A stretch of DNA of 64,000 nucleotides from the NCBI RefSeq assembly GCF_036711975.1, contig NC_091976.1, positions 5,084,001 to 5,148,000 on the forward strand, in the 5' to 3' direction. This document shows positions 33,653 to 44,611 of this stretch, piece by piece (position 1 is the stretch's first letter; every line of letters starts with the position of its first letter). The stretch is from Onthophagus taurus. Lineage: Eukaryota; Arthropoda; Insecta; Coleoptera; Scarabaeidae. Position numbers and translations under genes: made by a program. Below the pieces are notes generated by a model. That model ran no database searches and had not been told where the DNA came from. It saw only the letters and a list, made by a program, of their open reading frames with translations.

Positions 33653-34195
33653 AATAAGTTATTTTTATGTCAAATACTTGCAAAACAAATCCACACTTTA
33701 GACCGCGTGTAAGTATTTTTTAAAAGAGACAAAACTCCGCGATAAAAGCATCCCGAACTCGACTGCTGTATCACGCGTTCCTAGCATGCGCGCGCGAAAT
33801 GTGTTCACAAGCAAGTTCAAACCTGCGTGACTGGAACGGGCCATTCCAAGACTGCGTGAAAGTGTGTACGTGTGAAAGCCCCTAATGAGTACGATGTCAG
33901 CGGAAACTCGGCTGATCGAGAACGTTCTAAAATAATATAGGATCCGGAAATGGACCTACAGCGCGGGAAGTACGCGTGGAAGGGGAAAGCTATCGTCGAT
34001 CGGAGCGAGTAGTGCGATTCGGTATCCGACCGCATGAACGTCGTTCTGAACTTGCTCTTTGTTGTATGCAATAAAGACGTTTTAAAGTTTAACGAAAAGT
34101 TTTACAACATTAATTCCCTAATGTTTATTTATTATAGAAACATTTAGTTTTACAATTTTCCGGGGGGGCTTAAGCCCCGTAGCGCCGACTATCAA
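33653..34195. other. Harbinger 2 right end and hAT 5' end; no gene
   Basis: CG-rich DNA flanking Harbinger 2. A TIR-like motif, GGGGCTTTCACACGTAC on the minus strand, lies near 33867-33884, though its left partner was not identified. 34156-34191 is the C/G-run-bearing end of the hAT element. Confidence 0.45.
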
Positions 34196-34572
34196 TCAAC
34201 TTTTTCGTGGTATCCTCATTTCCGTCCATCGACGGTAGTAAACTACCGGCTACTTCTAAATCAAAAGCTTCATTGTTTCTTGAATATTTAATCTACTAAT
34301 GAGGATACCATGAATTTCCTTAATTACGCTTTCTATTGTTTTATTATAGATACTAATTTCATTCGCTACATCTACGTTTTTTAAGCTTTCACTATTATCC
34401 CGAATTAATTGTTTTAATCTAAATATTGTAAAATAGTTTAATATTTCTAATTTTTTGTTATTAAATAAGTACTTACTAAATTTTTTCTCGCTTCTTGATT
34501 ATCTTTTATTCTATTAGTTCTAAATATCTTAATTTCATTTAATAGTTTCTTGAAAACTTCGACGATTTCCAT
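34196..34572 (-). pseudogene. Gag start of a minus-strand LTR retrotransposon
   Basis: From ATG 34570-34572 (MEIVEVFKKLLNEIKIFRTN) the minus strand reads a basic helical N-terminus and, after decay, VAGSLLPSMDGNEDTTKKLI, a motif common in insect Ty3/gypsy Gag proteins. It stops at the hAT end at 34191. The rest of the element is absent from the window. It belongs with the LTR at 37889-38169 and the small ORF at 37673-37780. Confidence 0.6.
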
Positions 34573-34679
34573 GTAGATCTTAAAATCAACCGAACTTTAC
34601 ACATCACGCGCGCACATTATCTTCTTCTGCATTCTCTTCTCATATCACGCCACAAGAAATATCCAATGATAACCACAAT

Positions 34680-37664
34680 GAAGAGTGTAGGAGACTAGGT
34701 ATTTCGTGCCTCTCTTTGTTCTTTATTTTGTTTTTTTTTCTTTTTGTTAATTTTGTCTGTATATAGAATAACTTTAGTTTATTATTTGTATGCATTTGAT
34801 ACGCCTTGCACATCTGAACGTCAGATCGCTTTTGCCTAAATTAGTAGATGTTAAAACTATATTATGTGATAATCATTTTGATGTTTTGGTTTTGACCGAA
34901 ACGTGGTTGAATCCAAATACTGAGTACGATTTTGGATTTGATGGTTATAGAATTGTCAGATTTGATAGGACTGATCGTGGTGGGGGTGTTGCGATAGTCT
35001 TCCGTGATTACTTTGACTATAAACCTATTGCGGTTGGTGGTGATATTGAGCAGGTTTGGCTTCAATTTTTCTTTCCTAAGTCCTCTATTTTTGTCGGTGG
35101 GATATACAGACCGCCTCACATTAATTGTAGAGACTTTTTGAGTAGTGTTGAGGAAGTATACACTACTTGTGTTGCTGAAACCGAAAACATTTTTTGTTTG
35201 GGTGACCTGAACATCGGTCTTCTGAACGTGGATGGTCCATTTATTAACCTGTTTCATGAATTCTTGGATGTGTGCTCGGCTGTGCAACTAATAGGTGATC
35301 TGACTCGTGCGACCAATGCTGTTATGACATTGTTGGATGTCATCGTCACATCTTGCTGTCGTTTGGTGAGTGTTAGTGGTGTATTGCCGTGTGATTTGTA
35401 CCTAAGATTCCTCCTCGGTTATTAACCGTGCGTATGCTGCGTGGTGTCGATGAGTGGGCTTTCAATAGCGATCTGCAGTCGGTGCCTTTTCACAAAATAT
35501 TTTTCATGGATAACATTAATTGTAAAGTTCAAAACTTTAATAACTTGTTGCTGACTTTATTTGACAGACATGCCCCTTTAACCGTAAGGAGGTTTACCAA
35601 AAAGGTCGTACCTTGGTTAACACCAAATATTAAATTGCTTATGGACAAACGTGATAGGGCAAAGAATAAATACAAGCGTACGTTCAGGTGCTGATTGGGT
35701 TGCTTATAAGGAGCTGAGGAATTTTACTACAACCTGCATTAGAAGAGAAAGAAAATCATATCTGGAATTTTTATATCAGACGTCTCGGGGTGCTGAACTG
35801 TGGAAACAATTGAATCATTTGGGTATTTGTGGTACGAAATGTTCACAGCAAATAACTGCTCACTTGAATCGACCAGATGAGGTTAACGATTTCTTTATTG
35901 ATTCAGTCCCTTCTTTGAACCTTGCAACGCGTTTCAGTTTTAATGACTTACCGCCTTTAAATTTGATTCAAACTAATTTTAAGTTGGTATTTGTATCCGA
36001 AGCTGATATAATAAAAGCTATTTCCTCAATTTCTTCTAGAGCTGCCGGTGCTGATAATATCAGTATGAGTATGTTGAATATGTGTCTTCCATTTATATTA
36101 CCCTACTTGACACATTTACTCAATGTTTGCATTGAAACTTCGGAAGTTGACAATTGTGGTTCCTATCCCAAAAAAACGTGATCCATCTGAGCCCAAAGAT
36201 CTGCGGCCGATTAGCATATTGCCAATTTTATCTAAAGTTCTGGAAAGAATTATGTTTAATCAGTTGCATCAATTTGTTCAACTTAATATTTTACCGAAGC
36301 ATCAATCTGGTTTTCGTAGAAACCATAGCTGCGGTACTGCTCTTCTCAAGGTAACTAATGATATTTTACAGGCTCGAGATAAAGGATTATGTACGTTGGT
36401 AGTCTTGTTGGATTTTAGTTATGCTTTTGATAGTGTTTGTCATGACTTGCTTGTGGAATTGTTAAAGTATATTGGCTTCAGTGAATCCGCTTTAAACTTA
36501 ATTGAAAATTATTTAAGTAATAGGCATCAGTCGGTTAGAATCGGTGATGCTTTGCCTGAATTTCGCTGTTTGAGCAAGGGTGTACCGCAAGGTACTATTT
36601 TAGGGCCTATTCTATTTTCTTTATATACATCTCAAATCGTTAGGGGGTTAAATCATTGTGAGTACCATATGTATGCGGATGACTTGCAGATGTATGTTTC
36701 CTTTGATCCACGCGACTTCGCGTTGGGTATTACGAATATGCACAAAGACCTTGATTACATTCATAAAGTGGCTCGGGAATACGGTCTACATCTTAATCCG
36801 AGTAAATCCAATGCTATACTTTTTGGAAATTCCGCTATATGTAATAGTTTTCGGGAAAGTATTGATTTGCAAATTGATAGTTGTAACATTCCTTTGGTTA
36901 GTGAGGTAAAGAATTTGGGTATGATTATGGACAACAGTTTTCGTTATAAGAAGCATGTCTCCAACTGTATATCTAGGGCTTATTATCATCTGAGGATGTT
37001 GTTTCCTCATCGACACTACCTTGGTATTCATCTGAAAAAGGTGTTAGCGATGTAACACGTATTCAACGAGTGCAAAATTCGTGTCTTCGGTATATATATG
37101 GAATTAGAAAATATAACCGAATATCTTATAAACTGAAGGATGCGGAATGGCTAAATATGTATCATCGTAGGAAAGTGCAGTGTTTGTGCCTATACCATAA
37201 AATTATAAACTACAAGGAACCACAGTATCTCTACCAACTGATAAATTTCCGAAGTGATGTCCACCGAATAAATACGCGATTTCGTGGAAGACTGTCGCCA
37301 CCCTTCTATCGTTTGTCTTTGTTTCAGAGATCATACATATTTCAAATAACTTCGAAATATAATAAGGTGGACGATAATTGCAAGGGGTTCTCACTACGAA
37401 GGTTTAAATTTACACAGAAATATTCTTGTTTTCTTGAACAATGTCTACATGGGGGCAAACGCTGATCTGACATGTTTTGCAATCTTGTTGTTGTATCTAG
37501 CTGTTGCTTTGTAATTTTTGGCCGAGTCATGTTTTTCTTTTTTTGTTTCTTAGGTTAGTTAGAGCAGCTGTACTAACTAGTACAAGCTGGAACTTGCCTA
37601 TATTCTTTTGTATGTTTTTTTTTTGTACAATTAAGCTTATTTTCTAATAAAGGCATTTATTATT
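34680..37664 (+). mobile_element. CR1-like non-LTR retrotransposon, nearly complete ORF2
   Basis: Flanked by the 8 bp direct repeat ACCACAAT (34672-34679 and 37665-37672). It starts with an APE endonuclease from 34790: LIRLAHLNVRSLLPKLVDV, LVLTETWLNPNTEYDFGFDG, IFVGGIYRPP, IFCLGDLNIGLL. RT follows: AAGADNISMSMLNMCLPF, PKDLRPISILPILSKVLERI, HQSGFRRNHSCGTALL, LVVLLDFSYAFDSV, LSKGVPQGTILGPILFSLYT and HMYADDLQMYVSF. A C-terminal region follows with RVQNSCLRYIYGIRKYNRIS, ending near 37465. The 3' end has TAATAAAGGCATTTATTATT. Stops or shifts at about 35424, 35690, 36150 and 37055 inactivate it. A second member of this family lies at 61855-63050. Confidence 0.9.
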
Positions 37665-37672
37665 ACCACAAT

Positions 37673-37780
37673 TTCCGTAACATATTTTACACTAAATTGG
37701 ACATCCGAAGTAGTACCGCCACTGTTACCAGCTTGGCTAATTATAACCTCTTTTTCCTCTTTCGATTGATTATAACCCAT
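37673..37780 (-). pseudogene. Tiny first ORF of the minus-strand LTR element (myristoyl/TM-like)
   Basis: ATG at 37778-37780 begins MGYNQSKEEKEVIISQ, an N-terminal glycine context fitting myristoylation. The frame reaches YVTEIV at 37673, where the CR1-like element is inserted. Across the target duplication it continues on the other side (34671 down to TAA 34617) with a short hydrophobic stretch and an Arg-rich end. Without the insertion it would be about 56 residues. Small proteins of this design occur ahead of gag in some insect LTR elements (from memory, not verified). Confidence 0.55.
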
Positions 37781-37870
37781 TTTTGATAATGCGATAATTT
37801 TCGGTAATCTTCAAAACTGATGTCGTTGATTCGTACAATTCATTTTTTTTTAATTTTCTTTATTCGTTGT

Positions 37871-38169
37871 ATCCTGGCAGGATCGCCATGTAATGTCCTT
37901 TTTTTATGGAGGGTTGTGTGGTGAAAGGAAACCCAATCTTCCCTTTACTAATTTGTACTTTATTTCTATTACTAATTCTTATACATTTTATCCTTCTAAC
38001 CAATTCTTACACCTAATTGATGCCGAATGTCGTTTTACAACGCAGACTCGATTACTAATATATTTGCTGAGGTGTATATTTTACCTGAGTTCAATACACC
38101 TCAGTTTTTACCTACAATGTAATCTACCTTCACACCTTCCCGGTTTTATAAAATAAAATTAACGTTACA
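37871..38169 (-). repeat. 5' LTR and primer-binding site of the minus-strand LTR element
   Basis: The minus strand starts TGTAACGTTAATTTT at 38169 and ends GGACATTACA at 37889, giving a 281 bp LTR with TGTAA/TTACA inverted ends. It is followed at once by TGGCGATCCTGCCAGGA (37888-37872), a tRNA-complementary primer-binding site pattern. No second LTR was found in the window. Confidence 0.75.
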
Positions 38170-38439
38170 ATGTTTATTTTATTTATTACTATTCTGAAGT
38201 ATTATTGAGTAAAAATGAGGTGAGAAGGGTGTGATGGTGTGATAGTTTAAAGTTAAATTTAATATTGTTATGTTGGTTTATAAAATATGTGAATATAAAT
38301 CATAAATTAAATTTTATTTTTACTATTTTATTGAAACCCAATTACCCAAACACCCTTTATTTTATAATTTTTTGAAATTGGATATAATAAAATAAATTAT
38401 ATTATTTTAATTTGGTTTTCCTCATTTCTTACAATCGCC

Positions 38440-39389
38440 TTAATTTTTCGTTGTATTACAATCTAATAAACCTAAAACATAGAAGGGAAAATTTGAAAAT
38501 TAATTCAATCAAAAGATTGATTATTTTACCTGTTAGATCTTGTATAACCCCCTTGCTATTTTGTACTAACGTAGGCATTTTATCGTTCATTACTTTATCA
38601 ACTAGTTCCGAGCCTAACTTTGTTTTCAAAATTTGGATGAGACCATCTAAAAACAATAACGATTCAAAATTTTATTGAATTTAATTAAAGAGGTAATTCG
38701 TTTTCGTACCAGCACTCTCTAGGCAACATGTTAATTTCTTAATAGCTTGTTGTAATAAGCCACACTTAACGCAGTCTTCTAATACTTTTGTAGATTCAAC
38801 TACAAATAAATTATAAATTAAAGAATTGTTCATTACATTTATTTAATAACAATAATGTTGACTTACGAATATATATGATCAAATGCTCTTGTTGTTGTAC
38901 AATGCCGACTGAAAATTAAAAACGATAAAAACACTTTTAATAAATTAAATTTTTATTTAAATATTTACTTGTAAGTTTTATAACCTTAATATCATTCTTT
39001 GATGCATTCTCACGTGATGTAATTAAACCTCTTTCTAAAAAAATGTAATGTTTGTTAAACAAACGTTTATTTATTAATTAAAAACATCTTAAAAAAGAAA
39101 ACTCACCAGATTGACGAAGAAGTTGTAAATTTTCTTGGAGTTTATTAATACATGCATCTAGTACTTCTGAAAAAAATAAATTAAATTATCGGATTTTACT
39201 AAATTAATTAATGTTTTTTGGTCTACCTTGATCCTTTTTAGACAAATTTTTATTACAAGTATCAACGGAAGCCGCTAATGAAAAAAATATGTAATCATTA
39301 AAAATGAAATAACAAATCGTAAAAGTAATCAAACCTTGAATGCTGGAAACACCCAAAATAGTTAGTAACAAAGAAATGTTGAATTTCAT
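38440..39389 (-). CDS. Small secreted cysteine-containing protein, copy 2 (micro-exon gene)
   Basis: Eight minus-strand exons: 39335-39389, 39227-39274, 39107-39166, 38969-39034, 38867-38908, 38710-38799, 38530-38646 and 38440-38471, all with GT/AG borders. Internal exons are 48, 60, 66, 42, 90 and 117 nt, each a multiple of three and each bordered by phase-1 introns. The 169-residue product starts MKFNISLLLTILGVSSIQA (signal peptide) and is rich in charged helical segments with seven cysteines, including EDCVKCG and TCCLES, and a last-exon Cys (LLDCNTTKN). It exceeds copy 1 by 20 residues because exon 7 stays open. Reading frames are intact throughout. No family was recognised; probably extracellular. 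Confidence 0.8.
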
Positions 39390-39464
39390 TTTTTATTTTT
39401 CTGGAAAAAGATTGTATATATTCAAGTTTCGCCCAAAACTAAGTCTGTAACTAAATCGTTTGGC

Positions 39465-39471
39465 TTTTATA
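39465..39471 (-). promoter_or_regulatory. TATA box of secreted-protein gene copy 2
   Basis: TATAAAA on the minus strand in AGTATAAAAGCC, with its distal edge 82 bp from the ATG, exactly as in copy 1. The upstream DNA is not interrupted here. Confidence 0.65.
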
Positions 39472-39965
39472 CTTCCAAAAAGTCATTAAATAAGATAAAA
39501 AGATGATTAAAAAATAGTACAGCAAAATTTTTCTTTATCTAAGATATTTTACTTTAAAACAATTTTTGTTTAAATTCTTTTAAAATTGAATAGCTATTTC
39601 AAAAAACGATATGAAAATAATTTACATAAATTAACCATTAACCCCTTTGCCCTTCAATTTAAAACATACAAACAAAGAAAATATTTAAAATGATTGGATT
39701 CATATTTTTAATATGACGTTTTGTGACTTTCGTTCCAAAAGTTGTTTTGTCTCATGGTCCGTTTCCCGAGTGTTACAATTTTTACTATAAGAGTTTTTTG
39801 TAATATCCTCTGAATCCCGGGTGTAACCATTGATATCTTTTAAAAAGATGTTTCATTTAAAATTACAAAGTTGACCCATTTTCCAGAAAAGCTAAAAGCG
39901 ATAAACAATTTTTTATGCAAAACTATTTGGGTTAACAAAAAATAAAAATCGATGATTTACCGGGG

Positions 39966-40148
39966 GGCGAGGTATTTAAATTAAAACGACCTCATGATCT
40001 TCATGATCCATCCTATGTACCTGATAGTAAGAAACCTCATTTAGTAACTCAAGCTGATCTTAAGGATCTGGTTCGTGACGAAGAACTGAAAAAGTACTTT
40101 TCACAAGAAGAAAATTTTGCTTATTGCAATGATATTATTTGGTTATGA
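39966..40148 (+). pseudogene. Short coding remnant of unknown transposon-type protein
   Basis: One plus frame reads FKLKRPHDLHDPSYVPDSKK then HLVTQADLKDLVRDEELKKY, ending at a stop near 40148. The LVTQ-DL-DLVRDL style motif is familiar from repetitive insect proteins of uncertain nature, but I cannot name the family. It may be a remnant captured between the duplicated block and the gypsy element. Confidence 0.4.
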
Positions 40149-40149
40149 A

Positions 40150-41234
40150 CTTGATAGATATTAAATTTAAACCACAAGATTGACGTTTGTTAAAAGTTAT
40201 ACTGTTTCCGTATGAGTTTTCAAGGTTGATGGCCTCAGTTTTGAGTCCATTGGGATCGGATACTGCACAATGGTATTTAGACGATATTCTGATAGCGGCG
40301 GTAACTTGACCAGAAATGATGCAGAAGTTACGAAGAGTGTTTGAAGCATTAAAAAGTCGGCGAAATTAACGTTGAACATTAAAAAGTGTTATTTCGGTAA
40401 GGCAGAGGTGGAATTTTTGGGACACATTTTATCTGAAGGACGAATTAAAGATGAAGGCAGTAGCAGACTATCCGAGACCAGCAACAGTTCACGAGGTGCG
40501 ACGATTCCTGGGTATGACCTCCTTTTTTCGAAAAGTTTGTGAAAGATTACGCCAAAAGGGCACGGGCTTTGAGCGACCTAACAAAGAAAGAAACAAAATA
40601 TAACTGGAGGGTTTATCAGGAGGACGCTTTCAACGATTTGAAGGAAGCCCTCACCAAAGGGCCTATATTACATCTTTTCAACCCAAGAGCAGAAAAAATG
40701 GAGCTACACACGGACGCTAGTTCCTTGGGTTTAGCCGGTATTCTGCTGCAGACACAGAGCGATGGGGATCGACATCCCGTTTATTACCTATCGAAGAAGA
40801 CGAATGACGCCGAAAAGAACTATCATTCGTCATTGTGTACTGACTAGAGAAGCTAAGACATCTTTTAATTGGTATTCCTGTAAATGTCTATACAGATTGT
40901 CGGGCAGTGGTATACCTGAACGTAAAGAAAACACAAAATCCGCAGATTGCGTGTTGGTTCAGTATCGTTCAGGAGTATGATTTGATGATCAGGTATAGAC
41001 CGGGTTCTAAGATGGAACATGTGGATGCTTTGTCTCGAGTTCCAGTTGATAATGAAAACGACGAAACAGATGAAATTTTAGACAGAGGAGAGGTGCTGAG
41101 TATCATGTCTGAAGAAGATCACATCACTGCAGTACAACACGCAGATAAAGATCTACAAGGAAGATTTAAGTTTTTGCGTAAAAACGAAGAGGACCGGACG
41201 AAAGAAGAGAAACTATTAACGCATGGGTTTAAGG
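40150..41234 (+). pseudogene. Ty3/gypsy pol, RT and RNase H, broken
   Basis: RT with the catalytic box QWYLDDILIAA (40273-40305), CYFGKAEVEFLGHIL-type region, and RRFLGMTSFFRKFVKDYAKR. RNase H follows with KMELHTDASSLGLAGILLQ, HPVYYLSKKTNDAEKNY and, after a frame change near 40845, YRPGSKMEHVDALSRVPVD. The frame then enters the integrase N-terminus (KEEKLLTHGFKA) and is cut by a hAT element at 41235. Several frameshifts. The integrase core resumes at 42944 in the same orientation. Confidence 0.85.
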
Positions 41235-42943
41235 CAGGGTTCGAATAAACCATGATTTAAAAAAAAATCAATGATTTAAATCATGATATGATAAAAAAAT
41301 CTTTTTTTTTTTTGATTTTTTTAGTTTCCAGTGTTTTACTGCTATTTCTTTCGTTTAATAACACGTTTCTATGTGTTAGTTTTTTTTTATATCATACTCG
41401 AGACAATCGTAGCAACGAAGCCCTGCTAACCGTTTTTTTGTTGTTTTTCCTATATAAAAAGTGTTTCGTGCTTGAAATCTTTAGTCTCTGTTAACAAACT
41501 GTAAAGGTGAAGTGGCTAAAATAAAATGAGCGGCAGAAAAAAAGACAAAATTTGGCATTATTACTTCGAAAAAATGGAAAAAGGAAAGACCGGTAGCAGA
41601 TCAATTTGTAAGAATTGCGGAAAAAATATACAAGGACTAGTTCAAAGGATGAAAGAACACCATGAGAAGTGCAAACTCAAAATCTCTGATAGAGGAGACC
41701 CTGTACCATGTAACATAGAAAGTAATTTAGTTGAAGGTAAATAGTATTTATTGCAACTTAAAACGACGTAAATGAATAAAATAGTACTATTTTCAACCTA
41801 TAGTTTGCGCTTGTATAACCACTGAAACTGGACACACTTTTTTATATGAAACTATAGATACATCCGCAAATCCCCATACAAGTGACTATTTAACTGAAAT
41901 TGCTTGCAATATAATTTCCTCATGTAAATCAAAATATAACTGTAACGTGACATCATTTGTAACAGATAATGCTGCTAATATGGCACTAATGCGAAAAACC
42001 TTACAAGAAAAATTGGACCCCAGCATTTCAGTGATAACTTATGGGTGTTCAGTTCATCTTTTAAACCTACTTTGCAAAGATTTAGAAGTAACAAATATCA
42101 AAGAGCACGTTACACAAATTATAAAGTATTTGAGAAATAATCAATAAGCAAGGGCCAAATACAGACAGCTTGATGGAAAAGCATTAGTGCTGCCATGTGA
42201 TGTGAGATGGAATAGTATGGCAGATTGTTTGGAAGTATATGTAAGTCAATGGGATAAACTATTAAAAGTGTGTGATGAGAATAAAAACGAAATAGATTCG
42301 ACAATATACAAAAAAGTTTCAAACATTGGTCTCAAACGCTCAGCGGAAGATTATTTGAATGTTTTAAAACCCATAACTATAGCACTTGACAAATTACAAA
42401 AAAAGAATGCTTTCCTCTCTGATGCAGTGGAAATATGGAAAGAATTGAAAACATTACTCGAGGAAAAATTATTATCTGTACAAATGAAAGTTTTTGATAA
42501 ACGGTATAAGCAGGCACTTACGTCTAACCATTAAATAGCCTATATTTTAGATGTTACTAAAACTATGTATAAGTTAATATCTGTAGAAAAAGAGGAGGCC
42601 TTAAATACAATTAAGGAAATGTATGCTAATACCGGTTTACTACCGCTAATTATAAAACTAGAAGCAAAAATGGAACCATTTTCATCAGTAATGTTTTCGG
42701 AGGAAGTCTTATGTAATGTAAGTGCTTTACAATGGTGGGTGTATCACAAACACACATTGCTGAAGTAGAGAAGGTACTGCCAATATTAAAGCAATTTTTA
42801 TGTGCGGCTTGTTCATCAGCTTCTGTTGAGAGAATATTTTCAACATTTGGGCTTGTTCACTCTACTTTACGAAACAAGTTAGGTGTTGAAAAGGCAGGAA
42901 AACTTGTTTTCTTATATAAGTATTACAATCTTAATTAATTACA
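41235..42943 (+). pseudogene. hAT element with BED-finger transposase, inserted in gypsy
   Basis: It begins CAGGGTTCGAATAAACC, a hAT-style end. A BED zinc finger (41526-41744: KIWHYYFEKMEKGKTGSRSI then CKNCGKNIQG and H-C) is followed by VTDNAANMALMRKTLQEKL, YGCSVHLLNLLCKDL, LPCDVRWNSMADCLEVYV, YLNVLKPITIALDKLQ and the C-terminal dimerisation segment AACSSASVERIFSTFGLVHS ending at 42938. The region between the finger and VTDNAA is deleted, and stops or shifts occur near 42147, 42534 and 42768. The 3' terminal repeat is missing: gypsy sequence resumes five bases after the stop. Confidence 0.87.
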
Positions 42944-43653
42944 TCCCATACCGAGCCCACAGAGGCCTTTCGACCGCGTTCATGTAGATCAGCTGGGACC
43001 TTTTGTGCGAAGCGTGAGTGGTAACGTTCATTTGTTGGTAGCAATCGACGCGTTGACTAAATTCGTTAAACTCTACCCAGTGCGAGATACGAAATCAAAA
43101 ACAACGGTTCGGGCATTAGCAAAAATTGATCGGAGATTTTGGGATTCCAAGACGAATAGTGTGCGACCGAGGAACGACATTTACCTCTGGTGAAGTTGGA
43201 CGGTTCGCGAATAGATACGGGATCCAAGTGACTTATAATTCGACTAGTCAAATGATCTAGTCGAACGGGTAAACAGATAATGAGACTTGGAACAAAGGAA
43301 TCTCAATGATAGAGAAAAATCTCAACAGTGCTGTAAACAAGACAACTAACCGTACACCATATGAGGCGTTATATGGATATCTACCGAACTTTGCCGATGG
43401 AAGGTTAACAACTAAAGCTGGGCGAGAAGTTTAGAAACCAGCGAAAGAAATGCAGGACGAGATTCGTAAAACAATTACCGAAGAGCAAGTGAAAATGAAA
43501 AGGCGGGTAGATGTAAAGAGATTTTTGGGTGTTAAGTATGATGTAATGCGAAGAAATCCGGTGGGAACAGGCGAGCCAACTAAGCTACAACCTAAATATA
43601 GAGGACCCCTTGTTATAACCGAGGTACTACCCTCCGATACATATCTAAAGAGT
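42944..43653 (+). pseudogene. Ty3/gypsy integrase, continuation
   Basis: It resumes with PIPSPQRPFDRVHVDQLGPF (first catalytic Asp), LLVAIDALTKFVKLYPVRD, then, over frame changes, RIVCDRGTTFTS (second Asp) and the RSNG-type region with Glu altered, and NRTPYEALYGYLPN. The C-terminus contains KLQPKYRGPLVITEVLPSDT. The HHCC zinc finger between 41234 and this point is missing. It ends at the LTR of another element at 43654; a later piece of the same polyprotein may be at 44930-45160. Confidence 0.82.
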
Positions 43654-43847
43654 TGTAGTAAGTAAATAATTTTAACTCTTTTTTAAAAATTAAAATGCAA
43701 AGACAGACGTGTTGTCTGGTTGATTGCTTATAATCGAATAATATTTACATCGAAATCAACAAAAATGGTAACATAGGTAATTTATGATAATAAGGTAATT
43801 TGATAAAAATTATAATTTCTATGTGAAGGTAGGCTGTGTACGCTACA
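43654..43847 (-). repeat. 3' LTR of a minus-strand LTR element
   Basis: The minus strand begins TGTAGCGTACACAGCC at 43847 and ends TACTTACTACA at 43654: 194 bp with TGTAG/CTACA inverted ends. It is preceded (43848-43864) by the polypurine tract GTGGAAGGGGGAGTAAC. Confidence 0.75.
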
Positions 43848-44611
43848 GTTACTCCCCCTTCCACAAGAAAACCAAACGTAAAAAGCAATATTAAAAGTAC
43901 GAAAATAAAAGATAAATTAGCAAGAAAAATTAAAGTGAACTTTGAATTGTTTTTTGGTAGACAATGCGTCGTTACTATTCCAGTTATTTGACTTGTCATT
44001 AAGTAAAAATGCGGGTTTTAAACGATTTATAATTATAAGTAAGTCCTTATTATTTCTTGAAATTATGAATGTCGTTCGAAGCCTTTTAAGAATTTTAAAA
44101 GGGCCTTCGTAACGAGGGGTAAGTGAAGGTTGCATGTCTTCAATTTTGATAAAAACGTAATCAGATTTAAAAAGATCTTTATGAAGAAAAGGTTTGTCTC
44201 GTGAATGAAATGACGTTTCGATTGGTTGTAGGTTTGAAAATGTTTCACGCAAATTCTGCAAAATAGGTTCCGTCTCTAACGAATGTTGTGGTTTTATGAA
44301 GAATTCACCAGGTAGTCATCGAGACGTCTTTCTTCACTCAAAGAAAGTCTGTCAATCAAAATTTTTTTGAGTGGCAAATACAAATTATCTACCGGGGGAT
44401 GTTGAATAACGTCTAGAATTAATGTGATGACATCGTTTGGAAGATGAGTTAGAACTAAATGATATTTTGTTTTATCGTTTTGCAGCCGTGACAAAACGAA
44501 TTGTGATTCAATAATCGTAAACCACGCTGCTGGATTTGAAGTCCAAAAAGGCGGTAAAGTAAATTTCGTAATAATGTCCAAGTAATTGTCGCCAATAGTA
44601 GCATCCACCAT
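43848..44611 (-). pseudogene. LTR element with gag start joined to pol end (internal deletion)
   Basis: Minus strand. 44611-44294 is the N-terminal Gag of a gypsy-type element: FTLPPFWTSNPAAWFTIIES, KTKYHLVLTHLPNDVITLI, LIDRLSLSEERRLDDYL. It is followed within a few bases by an integrase C-terminal region (44261-43917): LFKSDYVFIKIEDMQPSLTP then RYEGPFKILKR. Everything from late gag through protease, RT, RNase H and the integrase core is missing, so this is a deletion derivative. No 5' LTR matching 43654-43847 was found up to 44900. Confidence 0.8.

Larger units (their letters stand above)
22240..34191 (-). mobile_element. Composite hAT element (TTF/ZMYM-type) with nested insertions
   Basis: The left end reads CAGTGGCGCCGAC followed by GGGGGGGCTG. 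The right end on the minus strand reads TAGTCGGCGCTACGGGGC followed by a C-run, a plausible imperfect inverted pair. Transposase pieces in the same orientation lie at 29524-30777 (N-terminal), 23843-24640 (middle) and 22547-22669 (C-terminal). Interruptions are a non-LTR element (22681-23842), a pogo-like element (about 24650-29523, itself carrying a Harbinger), and a second Harbinger in the leader (about 30870-34080). No clear 8 bp target duplication was found, so the outer limits are inferred. Confidence 0.7.
38256..39965. repeat. Duplicated block, copy 2
   Basis: Uninterrupted partner of 12615-17633. It contains secreted-protein copy 2, its promoter, and the empty transposon site near 39538 (TCTTTATCTAAGATATTTTA). 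Homology ends where gypsy-related sequence starts near 39966. Confidence 0.88.
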
